64,000 bases of DNA from Dyella_B nitratireducens (GCF_049532905.1 NZ_CP064032.1:2666001-2730000); one strand, 5' to 3'. Shown: positions 51,607-60,730, numbered from the stretch's first letter. The notes: a model not told the origin generated them from the letters alone. Translations and numbers: made by a program.

Positions 51607-51971
51607 GCCATCCCCACCCGACTTCATATGCCGAATCCGGCGATCCGCCGAACGGTATTCGGCGCCAGTACAACGGACAATGAACACACTCCTGACTCGT
51701 CGACAATAACGAAAACGGGGATGCGACTTGTGAAAGCAGAGTCAAGACAACGTCATCTTTTGCCAACGGATGATGTTCGTTCACGAATGGGCAACGTATG
51801 GCTGACTAGCTTGCCTAGGCAGCAGTCTTTTGTCTGGGGGCATAAACGAATCGGCTGGATCGTGTTCGTCGTGCTGCTGACGGGGTTCATACCCGCCGGT
51901 GCCTATCGCGCCATCTACCATGAGGAGGCACGGCTCCACACCGCACACGCCGTCTTACTGCTGATCGCCTC
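51607..51971. other. 365-bp spacer with a doubtful rightward frame
   Basis: A rightward frame from 51721 or 51787 to 52020 would encode one membrane helix (IGWIVFVVLLTGFIPAGAYR) but runs 49 bp into the leftward gene at 51972 and lacks a ribosome site. It may be a relic or a real small membrane protein. Nothing else was seen. Confidence 0.35.
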
Positions 51972-52451
51972 TTACCAGTGCTCCAGCCGCTCACTGTGGC
52001 TGTGTTCCGCATGCGGATAGCGCTTCAACGCATGCAGATCAGCGCTGCCTTCCTGCACCGATTCAAAGGCGTTCTGCACTACCGCGCGCGATAGTCTGGA
52101 AAGCCGGTCGTCCAGCAAGGCGCGCTCGTACTTTCCTTTGATGCGCTCCTCGCAGCGTTCCACTTCGTCGATCAGTGCGCAGTAGCCATAGTCCATTACA
52201 TGGCGAAGATTGCCGAACAGGCGCAAGGGATGCGTGGTCGGCATGCTCTCGCTCTGCGGATTGCCGGTGACCGCCGACAGTTGGTCTTGCAGCTCCTCCG
52301 CAATCAGCTTGCGCTGGACCGAAAGATGATCGAACAAGGCACGAATTCTCGGATTGCCGACATTCCCCGCCACTTTGTGGTAATGCCTGGCACTATCCAT
52401 CGTGGCACCAATGAGGACATTGAGTATGCTGATGTCGCCGTCCGCGTTCAT
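51972..52451 (-). CDS. DUF2383-like four-helix-bundle (ferritin-like) protein
   Basis: 159 aa starting MNADGDISILNVLIGATMDS with GGGGAGAA-type ribosome site upstream. HYHKVAGNVGNPRIRALFDH and SVQRKLIAEELQDQL fit the PA2169/DUF2383 family of ferritin-like helical bundles. The second half (DYGYCALIDEVERCEERIKG, KYERALLDDRLSRLSRAVVQ) continues the pattern with regularly placed Glu/His that might bind metal. The family occurs among general-stress genes. Function unknown. Confidence 0.75.
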   Translation of the reverse strand: MNADGDISILNVLIGATMDSARHYHKVAGNVGNPRIRALFDHLSVQRKLIAEELQDQLSAVTGNPQSESMPTTHPLRLFGNLRHVMDYGYCALIDEVERCEERIKGKYERALLDDRLSRLSRAVVQNAFESVQEGSADLHALKRYPHAEHSHSERLEHW

Positions 52452-52592
52452 GAGTTCTTCTCCCCACACCAGTACGCTATCTTGAATGCATGCGCGTACA
52501 AACCGGGCGGAAACTAGGTAAAAATTTTCGGCTTGCGACGTAAGTGACGCGGCAGCCGCAAAACGGTTGCCATGGCGATCAATGAATACCCG

Positions 52593-52712
52593 GTGGGCTG
52601 GGGTGCAAAACCCACATCGCGATGCATGGACATGCCGAAGCCGGGTTTGCACCCAACCTATCTACTACTGCACCCCTCACCTCCGCCTCTCCCCGGAAGG
52701 GAGAGGGAGTTT
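52593..52712. repeat. Diverged family A palindrome followed by a GC-rich palindrome
   Basis: 52593-52662: GGTGGGCTGGGGTGCAAAAC, spacer, CGGGTTTGCACCCAACCTAT, a decayed family A unit. 52676-52712: TCACCTCCGCCTCTCCCCGG then AAGGGAGAGGGAG, a unit of the third family. It lies downstream of the leftward lipoprotein gene. Confidence 0.7.
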
Positions 52713-52763
52713 TTCTTTTTAACCCAAGCCGCTAAGACAAGAGCAAGTGTTACTGAGGTGTTA

Positions 52764-53006
52764 TCAATGCCCAGCGGTCGACGGTGCGGCCGGTGTTGCT
52801 GGCGATGGTGCAGTACCGTTCGTAGCCGGCGGCATGGCTGCCGTACTTGCCGGTGCCGGGGCTGGAGCCGGGTTGGTGGCAGGCGCAGATGCGGTGGAAG
52901 GATTCGCCGGCGCGCTGCCGCTGGGATTGCTGTTGGGATTGTTGTTGCAGCCGCCCAAGGCAAAGCCGATACAGGCAACTGCAATAGCAAGTGTCGTGCG
53001 ATTCAT
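52764..53006 (-). CDS. Small Ala/Pro-rich lipoprotein
   Basis: 80 aa. MNRTTLAIAVACIGFALGGC is a textbook lipoprotein signal with lipobox ALGGC. The mature part is almost entirely Ala, Pro, Ser, Thr and Asn (PANPSTASAPATNPAPAPAP), so it is disordered and may act as a periplasmic spacer. AGGAGAAATCTC before the ATG gives a strong ribosome site. No known family. Confidence 0.75.
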   Translation of the reverse strand: MNRTTLAIAVACIGFALGGCNNNPNSNPSGSAPANPSTASAPATNPAPAPAPASTAAMPPATNGTAPSPATPAAPSTAGH

Positions 53007-53447
53007 GAGATTTCTCCTGACGTGACATGGAAATTTTCGCGTCGTGCCAAGTGGATCTGTAATCGTTCATCGCCCTAAGCCGCCTATCTCATTTAACGAT
53101 TACAAGCCTCACCTTGACCCCCTTGTATGCAAGATTTCGTGGAGTAATTGTCAACGCCATGTTTCAAAAACCGAATAGACCCTGACAATCGGCCTCAAGG
53201 CCGCTAAAAAGCCGGCCTTTCATGAACGAACTCTCAGTGCATCTATTCCCTCCTTTTGGTTCGCTCAACGCAGCAGAGACCTACCCGATCGACCGTAAAC
53301 CCGTATTCCTTCACCACCGTTTCGCCCAGAGCCGAGGCGCCAAAACGGTTTACATCCAGCATGGCGCCACGCGGGGGAAACGGATAGTGTCGATCCCCTT
53401 CTGATCGAATTCGAGGGACATAGGCTTTGCAGTCTGCCGACGCTGGC
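53007..53447. other. 440-bp spacer with a small hairpin
   Basis: Contains AAGGCCG-CTAAAAAGC-CGGCCTT at 53197-53219, a hairpin without a T tract. A leftward frame at 53243-53590 overlaps the metallothionein-like gene out of frame and is taken as a shadow. Nothing else is recognised. Confidence 0.4.
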
Positions 53448-53609
53448 TCATCCACTCTGAGCAGCCGTGCAGGCCTTGTGCCCGCAACTGCATTGCGTAT
53501 TTTCTGTGCGCAGCTTATCCGCCTGGCGGCAGTTGTCACTGCAATACTCGCCCCATTGGGCAACCTTGCACTGGCAAGGTCCATAGGCACATTTGTGATC
53601 GATCTCCAT
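53448..53609 (-). CDS. Metallothionein-like Cys-rich small protein
   Basis: 53 aa (MEIDHKCAYGPCQCKVAQWG onward) with Cys at residues 7, 12, 14, 23, 27, 40, 42 and 47 and a His at 44. The spacing C-x4-C-x-C, Y-C-S-x2-C, C-x-C-G-H-x2-C resembles the bacterial SmtA-type metallothioneins, with somewhat fewer Cys. It should bind Zn, Cd or Cu ions. An upstream in-frame ATG at 53658-53660 would add 17 unlikely residues. No metal-responsive regulator is adjacent. Confidence 0.7.
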   Translation of the reverse strand: MEIDHKCAYGPCQCKVAQWGEYCSDNCRQADKLRTENTQCSCGHKACTAAQSG

Positions 53610-53894
53610 GCGAATATCGCTTCCGTTCAAGAGAACAGCTGATGCTTTGAACACGCACAATGCAACGCAGCCGGTTTGCCTGGAGTGAAGATTAGCGATA
53701 GATCGATCTAAGCCGTATTGAATCGAGCCATGAATAAACAGATCAGCATGCCAGCCGCTGATCCATTAATTAATCAGGCAAGTTGATGAAGACTGCTGAC
53801 ACATGCACGACATCTTTCTTTCACATGCAGGTCACCCCGCAAGTGAATGATCGCAGCAGGGGAATGCGGGATTACCGTGCATGCGGAGGCGGGA

Positions 53895-54287
53895 ATGCAC
53901 GTACTCGTCGTCGAAGACGACCTGGACACCAGAGATCTTCTTCAGCACGCGTTGAAGAAAGAAGGTTATGAGGTTTCTCAGGCTTTGGGCGTCTCAGATG
54001 CCTTACGGCTATCACGCATGCATCCTGATATCGATGTGGTAGTGATGGACATGCATCTATGCTGCCGTCAATCGATCGAAGAAATTACGCGGGAAATCCG
54101 CCGATGCCTGCACAACAGCCACTACGTATTGGCATCCGGCGACTGGGATACGCTCGAATCTCGCTGCCGCAATCAGCGAGATACGACGGTGCTGCGTAAG
54201 CCTTACGGCAAGCAGGAATTGCTACGTGCCATCGGGCGCAGCGTTGCCCGCCTCAGCCTTGGCGACAGCTATAAACGGCACGATTGA
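53895..54287 (+). CDS. Receiver-only response regulator
   Basis: 130 aa from ATG 53895 (MHVLVVEDDLDTRDLLQHAL), after GGCGGGA. It has the receiver motifs: acidic pair EDD, phospho-acceptor Asp in VVVMDMHLC, Ser in VLASGDWD and Lys in VLRKPYGKQEL. The region after the phosphorylation site (CCRQSIEEITREIRRCLHNS) is unusual and holds two adjacent Cys. A short basic tail follows. No kinase or output domain is nearby. It is the second orphan receiver within 3 kb. Confidence 0.82.
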   Translation: MHVLVVEDDLDTRDLLQHALKKEGYEVSQALGVSDALRLSRMHPDIDVVVMDMHLCCRQSIEEITREIRRCLHNSHYVLASGDWDTLESRCRNQRDTTVLRKPYGKQELLRAIGRSVARLSLGDSYKRHD

Positions 54288-54719
54288 AAGGCGACGTGCT
54301 GGCGCTGGTATCACGATCATCCCGCAAGGTATTGGCTCCCGTCGCGCGCATCGAATTGCTGAGTTTCGGATCGATGCGAAATACCTTGCAAAAAAGCTCA
54401 CCCTTTAATCTCCTCTACCTGCTGGGGATAAAGTTAAGGTGATGAAACAATCTTGCGAAGGATTCACCTTTTAGCAAGAAACCCGCACAAACATTTCCAA
54501 GACTATCGCTCATTTCGCAAGCATGCCCCTCACCGTAATCATCTCCTTGAAGGCAGAGGGAGCGAGATGCCAACATCCTGGTCACATTCGCTTGCCCTGC
54601 CCTTGACATATCCCGTTGCAAGGTCGCCCATACACAAGACTGTCACGGCAGAGCGCACGTGAGCCTTCGGGAATATCAGCGAGAGCACGATTTCGGAAAC
54701 GCCAGGGTGTCCAAACCAG
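54288..54719. other. 432-bp spacer, mostly decayed sequence
   Basis: Holds GCAAGGTATT (about 54326) and its complement AATACCTTGC (about 54381) as distant arms, and a degraded third-family repeat (CTCACCGTAATCATCTCCTT ... GCAGAGGGAG, about 54530-54570). No gene recognised. Confidence 0.4.
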
Positions 54720-55004
54720 ATGCAGTGGTTCCGAAGGGTAGCCATGTGCCGCGGCAAGATCTTCGTCGATTACCTGCGCAACAGCCACGGCAGCACCAGC
54801 ATCGCCAGCTATTCGCTGCGAGCCCGCACGGGTGCATCGGTCGCCACGCCACTGCGCTGGGAAGAACTATCGAAAATCGAACGCGGCAATGCCTTCAACA
54901 TCCTCTCCCTTCCCAAGCGTCTGGCGCGATTGCGCAAAGACCCATGGGTAGGCATCGACACCGTCGAGCAATCACTCGATACAGCGCTCGGAACTTTTGC
55001 ATAA
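54720..55004 (+). pseudogene. C-terminal fragment of a LigD-type primase-polymerase gene
   Basis: From about 54747 the translation GKIFVDYLRNSHGSTSIASY, SLRARTGASVATPLRWEEL and RLARLRKDPWVGID matches the end of the LigD polymerase/primase domain of the bacterial end-joining ligase. There the same blocks (FVDYLRNxRGATAVAxYSxRAR) are highly conserved. Only about 85 of the roughly 280 residues of that domain remain. No ligase, phosphoesterase or Ku gene is present in the window, so this is a remnant of a deletion or rearrangement. Confidence 0.75.
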
Positions 55005-55043
55005 CGAACAGTGCCCTGTTCCATCTACCCCGGAGAACCGCAC

Positions 55044-55238
55044 ATGACGACTACGCTTGAAAAACCCCTGAGGCGCGAAATCGACGTAGAAGGGCAGCCC
55101 TACACGGTAGTGATGGATGCACAAGGGCTGAAGATCACGCGTAAAGCCCACCGCAGAGGTATCGAGTTGAAATGGGCCGAACTGATCAATGGTGATGCAG
55201 CGGGGTTGAACGGGTCGGCAGATGAGGATCAGGGATAA
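55044..55238 (+). CDS. Small conserved hypothetical protein
   Basis: 64 aa starting MTTTLEKPLRREIDVEGQPY, with TVVMDAQGLKITRKAHRRGI and ELKWAELINGDAA. The predicted compact beta fold with a KGxRxGxELxW-like block is, as far as I recall, widespread as a hypothetical protein in Xanthomonadales. GGAG lies upstream. It is close behind the LigD fragment. Function unknown. Confidence 0.68.
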   Translation: MTTTLEKPLRREIDVEGQPYTVVMDAQGLKITRKAHRRGIELKWAELINGDAAGLNGSADEDQG

Positions 55239-55598
55239 CACCTGGCACTACTACTCCCTCCTCTATTTGCAAGGGAGCGAGTTGATCCAGCAAGCGTGCA
55301 AGAAGCGCAGTGGAGATCCCGCTGGTTTATCACCAGTGCCGCAAGCGTTGATTTAAGGTCCCCTGCTCGGCCGTCATTCCCGCCTTCGCGAGAATGACGG
55401 CCATCTACTAGCCATGTAGCAATGATCCACAAGGTTCATCGCATAGTTAGCATCGGCGGCGTGATTCGCATGTATCCATCGAGAAAACTTGCGCATGACG
55501 TTGTGGACGCATGGTGCGTCCATATCTCATCGCTCACGTGCAAGTTATGTTCAAAGTTCTACAGTGCCACGTAACAGCGAACGTCATGGAGCATGATC
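55239..55598. other. 360-bp spacer with repeat remnants
   Basis: Holds a degraded third-family unit (CTCCCTCCTCTATTTGCAAG, about 55253) and a compact family B palindrome at 55369-55402 (GGCCGTCATTCCCGCCTTCG then CGAGAATGACGGCC). No gene seen. Confidence 0.6.
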
Positions 55599-56102
55599 AT
55601 GACTGAACTTGTCGTTGCCTGTTTCGATACACAATTCGACGCTAACGCGGCCGCGGAAAAGTTACTGTCCAGGGGCATTCGGCGTGAACAAATTGTTCTG
55701 AGTTGCGACGAAAGCGTTGGCAACTCGCCTTCCAGTTCCAGTGCCCCCACCACGGTGGTGTCGCAGGCCAGCCACACTGGCCGCATCGATACGAGCACCG
55801 GACGCGATAAACCGAAACACACTTTCTCATCCGATCGCATACCTCTGCAATTACCTGATCCAAGCCTGATCGGGCATTCCACACTGGTGATCGAGCTGCA
55901 TGGCGAAATGACGATGGATGATGTGTGCGACTTGCTTGATGTCGCCGGTGCAAGTTCCGTCCGCTCGCACGAACAAGGTCTGCGCCGCCGCGAAGACCCG
56001 GCCATGTGGCCATCCCTGGGGCGTGCATCGCAGGAAGACGTGCAGCGCAGTGTGGATGCGGCCAAGGGCGGTTCGACGCTGAGAGTACGCCGCCCTCGCT
56101 AG
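55599..56102 (+). CDS. Hypothetical protein with a YflT/17M-like N-terminal segment
   Basis: The ATG at 55599 is favoured over 55593 because GGAG is 7 bp upstream; 167 aa. The start MTELVVACFDTQFDANAAAE followed by KLLSRGIRREQIVLS resembles the heat-induced stress protein YflT/general stress protein 17M fold, in which a short beta-alpha unit precedes a variable region. The middle is Ser/Thr-rich. A second structured segment (STLVIELHGEMTMDDVCDLL) follows, then a basic tail. Convergent with the osmoprotectant transporter. Function unknown. Confidence 0.7.
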   Translation: MTELVVACFDTQFDANAAAEKLLSRGIRREQIVLSCDESVGNSPSSSSAPTTVVSQASHTGRIDTSTGRDKPKHTFSSDRIPLQLPDPSLIGHSTLVIELHGEMTMDDVCDLLDVAGASSVRSHEQGLRRREDPAMWPSLGRASQEDVQRSVDAAKGGSTLRVRRPR

Positions 56103-56118
56103 CGATGGATCTTCGGCG

Positions 56119-57600
56119 TCACTGCCGCGCCTCCAAGCGCATTCCTCGCGGTGTAAGCCAGCGTTCCACGCCTTCAAACAAACCCTGCACCACCAGCGCC
56201 ATGCATGCGGCCGGAATCGCCCCTTCCAGAATCAAACCCGTATCGTCCAACCGGATGCCGGTAACGATGGGCTGTCCATAACCACCCGCGCCAATCAACG
56301 CGCCGAGTGTCGCCGTGCCGACATTGATCACTGCCGCCGTCTTGATGCCCGCCAGAATCGAGCGCGTTGCCATGGGCAGTTCCACCTGGCGTAGCCGCAC
56401 ACCGCGCGGCAACCCCAGCGCGGCAGCAGATTCGCGCAGATCCGGCGGAATGCTGACCAGCCCCGCATACGTATTGCGCACGATGGGCAGCAGGCTATAC
56501 AGGAACAAGGCAGCAATGGCCGGCCAGGTGCCGATGCCGAAGAACGGAATCATGAACACGAACATGGCCAGCGAGGGAATGGTCTGCAGCACGCCGCTAA
56601 GCGCCATGACCAGCTGGCCCAGTCGTTTCGCACGCGCCGCAAACACGCCCAGCGGTATCGCGAGCAACACTGCTGCCGTCAGTGAGATAAGCACCAGGCG
56701 CAGATGCTCCACGGTTCGCTGCCACAGCCGAGCCCATAACCCGGCGCCGTCGCTATCCGGCTGCACGCCAAGGAAACCTGCGGCGACCACGGTCTCCTTT
56801 TCGCCATGCAATTTCACCATCGCGTTCATCTGCCGCATCGCATCGGCATTGATGCGACCGGTGAGGTTCTTCAGCACCTCGACGAAGGCCGGCGAACGTT
56901 GTTCCAGATCGAGCCGGTACAGGTAGACCGCGTCGTACGGTGGGAAATAATGCCGGTCGTCTTCGAGCGTGCGCAGGTGATAGTAGGGAATCTCCGCATC
57001 GGTACTGTAGAGATCGATCGCATCCACCGCATTGCTGGCCAGCGCGCGGTAGGAAAGCGCGTGATCCAGCCCGCGCACCTGCTTCTGCAGCAAGCCGTAC
57101 CGTTGACGCAAACCCGGCCAACCGTCGCTGCGCGCCATGAATTCGTTGGAGAAGCCCAAGCGCAGTTCCGAGTGTGACGCCAAGTCGGAAAGACGGCGGA
57201 TGCCCAGTTGTGCAGCACGATCCTCGCGCATGCCGATGGCGTAGGTGTCATTGAAACCCAGCGAATCGGTGATGCCGATGCCGAGTGGCTTGAGCGCAGC
57301 GCGTAGCGTGGAGATATCCGCATCCGGCGGTACGTTCTTCAACAACTCATGGGTGAGCGTGCCGGTGTATTCCGGATACGCATCGATATCGCCGTGTTGC
57401 AACGCGCTCCACAAAATCGCAGTACCACCCAGCTCGCGTTGATGCATGGCTTGCACACCCGCCTGCCTTGCGGCCAGGCGCGCCACTTCGCCGAGAATCA
57501 CCGATTCGGTGAATTGCTTGGAGCCGATGCGCACTGGCGCTGCATGCGTCCACGCGGGCAGCAGCAGCAAGGCCATCATCGCCAGCCACACTCGTTTCAT
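56119..57600 (-). CDS. Osmoprotectant ABC transporter, substrate-binding and permease domains fused
   Basis: 493 aa from the ATG at 57598-57600, which overlaps the ATPase stop. A signal segment (VWLAMMALLLLPAWTHA) leads to an OpuAC-type binding domain (VRIGSKQFTESVILGEVARL, GTAILWSALQHGDIDAYPEY, ADAMRQMNAMV) up to about residue 270. A BPD_transp_1 permease follows (LQTIPSLAMFVFMIPFFGIG, ESAAALGLPRGVRLRQVELP, the EAA-like loop). Such fusions belong to the quaternary-amine uptake (OpuC/YehZ-like) group. Substrates could be glycine betaine, choline or related osmolytes. Confidence 0.88.
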   Translation of the reverse strand: MKRVWLAMMALLLLPAWTHAAPVRIGSKQFTESVILGEVARLAARQAGVQAMHQRELGGTAILWSALQHGDIDAYPEYTGTLTHELLKNVPPDADISTLRAALKPLGIGITDSLGFNDTYAIGMREDRAAQLGIRRLSDLASHSELRLGFSNEFMARSDGWPGLRQRYGLLQKQVRGLDHALSYRALASNAVDAIDLYSTDAEIPYYHLRTLEDDRHYFPPYDAVYLYRLDLEQRSPAFVEVLKNLTGRINADAMRQMNAMVKLHGEKETVVAAGFLGVQPDSDGAGLWARLWQRTVEHLRLVLISLTAAVLLAIPLGVFAARAKRLGQLVMALSGVLQTIPSLAMFVFMIPFFGIGTWPAIAALFLYSLLPIVRNTYAGLVSIPPDLRESAAALGLPRGVRLRQVELPMATRSILAGIKTAAVINVGTATLGALIGAGGYGQPIVTGIRLDDTGLILEGAIPAACMALVVQGLFEGVERWLTPRGMRLEARQ

Positions 57601-58367
57601 GACGACACACCTTGCAAGGTGCGCTGCGCTTCCACGAAGCGGGTAACGAAGGGATCGGCCGGACGACGGCAGAAATCGTCCAGCCGTCCATCCTGCACCA
57701 CCTTGCCGTTGCGCATCAGCACCAGGCGATCGGCGAACCACGCCGCTTCCGCCATATCGTGCGTGACGACGATGACGGTCTTGCCGAGCCGGTCGAAGAT
57801 CGCCTTCAACTCGTCCTGCAATTCATGGCGGACGATCGGATCGAGCGCCCCCAGCGGCTCATCCAACAGCAAGGCATCGGGATCGAGCATCAATCCGCGC
57901 ATTAATGCCACGCGTTGGCGCTGGCCACCCGATAACTCGGCGGGATAACGCTCCAGCACGCCATCGGGCAGATGCGTCAGCACGGCAAGTTCTTCCGCAC
58001 GCTGGCGGATGCGGTCGCGGCTCCAGCCCAGGTGATGCGGCAACAACCCCAAGTTGCCCAGCGCGGTGAGATGCGGAAACAGGCCGCCTTCCTGGATCAC
58101 GTAACCCACGCGCCGACGCAGCGCCAGTACTTGCGCAAGCTCAAGTACGGAACCATCCACCCAGATATCGCCGCTGTCTGGCCACTCCAGACCAAGCAGT
58201 ACACGCAGCAAGGTCGATTTGCCGGAACCGCTGCTGCCGATCAGCGCGGTATTGCTACCCGCAGGAAAACGCAGGCTGACGTCATCCAACGCGATGACGC
58301 TGCCATAACGCTTGCTGACGCCGCGGAGCTCGAACGCTTCGGAGGAGGCGTTGCTGGTGGAGGGCAT
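57597..58367 (-). CDS. Osmoprotectant ABC transporter ATP-binding protein
   Basis: 256 aa from the ATG at 58365-58367 (MPSTSNASSEAFELRGVSKR); a GTG at 58413-58415 would add 16 Pro/His-rich residues. Walker A GSSGSGKSTLL, Q-loop VIQEGGLFPHL, signature LSGGQRQRVALMRGL, Walker B ALLLDEPLGALDP and switch His VTHDMAEA are all present. The closest style is OpuCA/YehX. It powers the fused binding/permease protein encoded immediately downstream with a 4-bp overlap. There is no CBS domain, so no direct ionic-strength sensor is visible. Confidence 0.92.
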   Translation of the reverse strand: MPSTSNASSEAFELRGVSKRYGSVIALDDVSLRFPAGSNTALIGSSGSGKSTLLRVLLGLEWPDSGDIWVDGSVLELAQVLALRRRVGYVIQEGGLFPHLTALGNLGLLPHHLGWSRDRIRQRAEELAVLTHLPDGVLERYPAELSGGQRQRVALMRGLMLDPDALLLDEPLGALDPIVRHELQDELKAIFDRLGKTVIVVTHDMAEAAWFADRLVLMRNGKVVQDGRLDDFCRRPADPFVTRFVEAQRTLQGVSS

Positions 58368-58430
58368 GCGGGAATGGGGTGGCGGCGGAGGGTTGAAATC
58401 TAGCGTATGCCTCACCGCTCGTCATTCCAT

Positions 58431-58505
58431 CGTAGGTTGGGGTGCAAACCCCAGCATCACCATGTCTGTGGTCAAGCCATGTTGGGGCTTGCACCCCAAC
58501 CTACG
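58431..58505. repeat. REP-like palindrome, family A copy 3
   Basis: CGTAGGTTGGGGTGCAAACC and the complementary right arm GGCTTGCACCCCAACCTACG, spacer about 30 bp. It lies between the divergent transporter operon and the FUSC gene, so here it occupies a promoter region, not a gene end. Confidence 0.9.
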
Positions 58506-58566
58506 TGAGGAGACAAACCTGGCGATGAAAGGTGGATGTTGCAAAGCAGCATGTATCCTACCCAGC

Positions 58567-60726
58567 ATGCCCTCCCACCCCGCCCTGCTCCATTACTGGC
58601 GCCGCCTCCGTGGCTCGGACCGTTTTGCCGAATGCCAGCGCGTGCTGCTCGCACTCGGTGGCGTGATTCTGTATTGCCTGTGGGGCCACCATGCTGCCGC
58701 GATGATCCCCGCCATGCTGGGTGTGATCGCCTGTGCACTGGCCGAAACCGAGGATCATTGGCGCAGCCGCTCACTCACCCTGCTGGTCACGCTGTGCTGC
58801 TTTGCCGGCGTGGCTTTTACGGTGGAATGGCTGCTGCCTTATCCATGGCCGTTCGCGTTTGCGCTGGCGGTGATGACCTTCGTGCTGGTGATGCTCGGCT
58901 CGATCAGCGCGCGCTACGCCACCATTGCCGGCGGTACGCTGATCCTGGCCGTGTACACCATGATCGGCACCGACCAGCCGCATCCACCCGCATCGCTGCT
59001 GACCGAGCCTTTGCAGCTGTTGGCCGGCGCCGCCTGGTATGGCTTGTTGTCGCTGCTGTGGAGCGTGCTCTCGCCCCAGCTCGCCGTGCGCCACGCGCTG
59101 GCCCGCGTGTTCGATGCGCTGGGCGATTACCTGGAAACCAAGGCCGCGCTGTTCACGCCTGTACACGGCAACGATCGCGATGCACTGCTGCTGACGTTGG
59201 CGATGCAGAACGAACAGGTGGTGGAAGCACTCAATGACACCCGCATCGTGCTGATCGACCGCATCGGCATGCGCCGCCCACGCGGTGCCACGGCGGCGCG
59301 CCTGCAGTTGTACTTCAAAGCGCAGGACATCCATGAACGCATCAGCTCCGCGCATTATCCCTATGCGGAGTTGGCCGAGGCGTTCTATCACAGCGATGTG
59401 CTGTTCCGCTGCGAACACATCCTGCACCTGCAGGCGCACCAGTGCCGCGGGCAGGCCGAAGCCTTGCGTCTGCGCACCTCACCTAAGCCTGCCGCCGATC
59501 TACGTGCCGCGCAAAGCGACTTGCGCAACGCCATCTACGCATCGCGCGGCAACCCGCAAACACCATCCGAACAACTGCTGCGCTCGCTGGACGCGCTGCT
59601 GCGGAATATCACCGCCATCCAGGCTCTACTGGAAAACGATCAAACGCCGATGACCCTCGACGGCGAAGACAGCGCCCTGCAAAACCCGGGGCCGCAAACC
59701 TTGGGGGAGGTCTGGCAACGCATCACCATCCAACTCACGCCGCGTTCGTCGCGCTTCCGTCACGCAGTCCGCCTGGCGCTGGCACTGACGGCCGGCTTCG
59801 GCGTGCTGCGCCTGGTGCATCCGCTGCACGGCTACTGGATCCTGCTGACCACCTTGCTGGTCTGCCAGCCGAGCTACGGCGCCACGCTCACGCGCATGCT
59901 GCAGCGTGTATCCGGTACGGTGATCGGCGTGGTGATCGGCTGGGCCACCTTGCGCTTGCTACCCGCTGCACCCTGGCCACTGCTGTTGATCGTGCTCTCC
60001 TGCGTGGTGTTCTTTGCCGCGCGGCTGCGGCGCTACACGCTCGCTACCGCATCGATCACCGTCTTCGTGGTGCTCTGCTTCAGCGAGGCCGGCAATGGCT
60101 ACGACGTCATGTGGCCGCGCCTGCTTGATACCCTGATCGGCTCCGCCATCGCCGCCCTGTCCATCTACCTGATCCTGCCGGATTGGCAAGGCCGCCAGCT
60201 CGACCAGGTGCTGTCCAACACGTTGCGCAACGACGCGCGCTACTTGCAGCAAGTCATCGCGCAATATGTACATGGCAAGCGCGACGACCTGCCCTACCGC
60301 ATCGCCCGCCGCGAAGCCCACAACGCTGACGCCGCGCTCAGCGGCATGCTCGCCAACATGCTGCGCGAACCAGGCCGCCAGCGACGCGGCAACGAAGATC
60401 TGCTGCGCTTCCTCACCATCGCCCACACCATGCTTGGACACATCTCCGCCTTGGGCGCACACCGCCAGGCGATCAGCCGCACAGATGCCCGCGACACCGT
60501 CACCCTCGCCGGCAATCTGGCCGTGACTAAGCTGGAACAACTGGCCGATGCGCTGCTGACCAACGCAGCCACCTTGCCACTGGAAAGTGAGGCCGAACAG
60601 AGCACCGTGCCGCAGGTGGATGGGGTGGAGGATGAAACGGCGCGACTGGTGCTGGGACAGCTGACGCTGATACTGGCGCAGCGGGATCGGTTGGGAAGTG
60701 TGGTGCGGGATATCCGAACTGGCTGA
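58567..60726 (+). CDS. yccS: YccS/FUSC-family inner-membrane protein
   Basis: 719 aa from ATG 58567 (MPSHPALLHYWRRLRGSDRF). Two bundles of about five to six hydrophobic helices (LLALGGVILYCLWGHHAAAM to YGLLSLLWSVLS, and LALALTAGFGVLRL to TLIGSAIAALSIYLILP) are each followed by a cytoplasmic helical region. This is the YccS/YhfK arrangement related to aromatic-acid exporters (AaeB) and plant aluminium-activated channels. ATARLQLYFKAQDIHERISS is a typical block. Function is unproven, perhaps efflux of organic anions. It is flanked on both sides by family A repeats. Confidence 0.85.
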   Translation: MPSHPALLHYWRRLRGSDRFAECQRVLLALGGVILYCLWGHHAAAMIPAMLGVIACALAETEDHWRSRSLTLLVTLCCFAGVAFTVEWLLPYPWPFAFALAVMTFVLVMLGSISARYATIAGGTLILAVYTMIGTDQPHPPASLLTEPLQLLAGAAWYGLLSLLWSVLSPQLAVRHALARVFDALGDYLETKAALFTPVHGNDRDALLLTLAMQNEQVVEALNDTRIVLIDRIGMRRPRGATAARLQLYFKAQDIHERISSAHYPYAELAEAFYHSDVLFRCEHILHLQAHQCRGQAEALRLRTSPKPAADLRAAQSDLRNAIYASRGNPQTPSEQLLRSLDALLRNITAIQALLENDQTPMTLDGEDSALQNPGPQTLGEVWQRITIQLTPRSSRFRHAVRLALALTAGFGVLRLVHPLHGYWILLTTLLVCQPSYGATLTRMLQRVSGTVIGVVIGWATLRLLPAAPWPLLLIVLSCVVFFAARLRRYTLATASITVFVVLCFSEAGNGYDVMWPRLLDTLIGSAIAALSIYLILPDWQGRQLDQVLSNTLRNDARYLQQVIAQYVHGKRDDLPYRIARREAHNADAALSGMLANMLREPGRQRRGNEDLLRFLTIAHTMLGHISALGAHRQAISRTDARDTVTLAGNLAVTKLEQLADALLTNAATLPLESEAEQSTVPQVDGVEDETARLVLGQLTLILAQRDRLGSVVRDIRTG

Positions 60727-60730
60727 AGCC

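Noticed and set aside
51721..52020. Small rightward membrane-protein frame
   Set aside because: No ribosome site and it runs into the end of the better supported leftward gene at 51972; left as a doubtful frame only.
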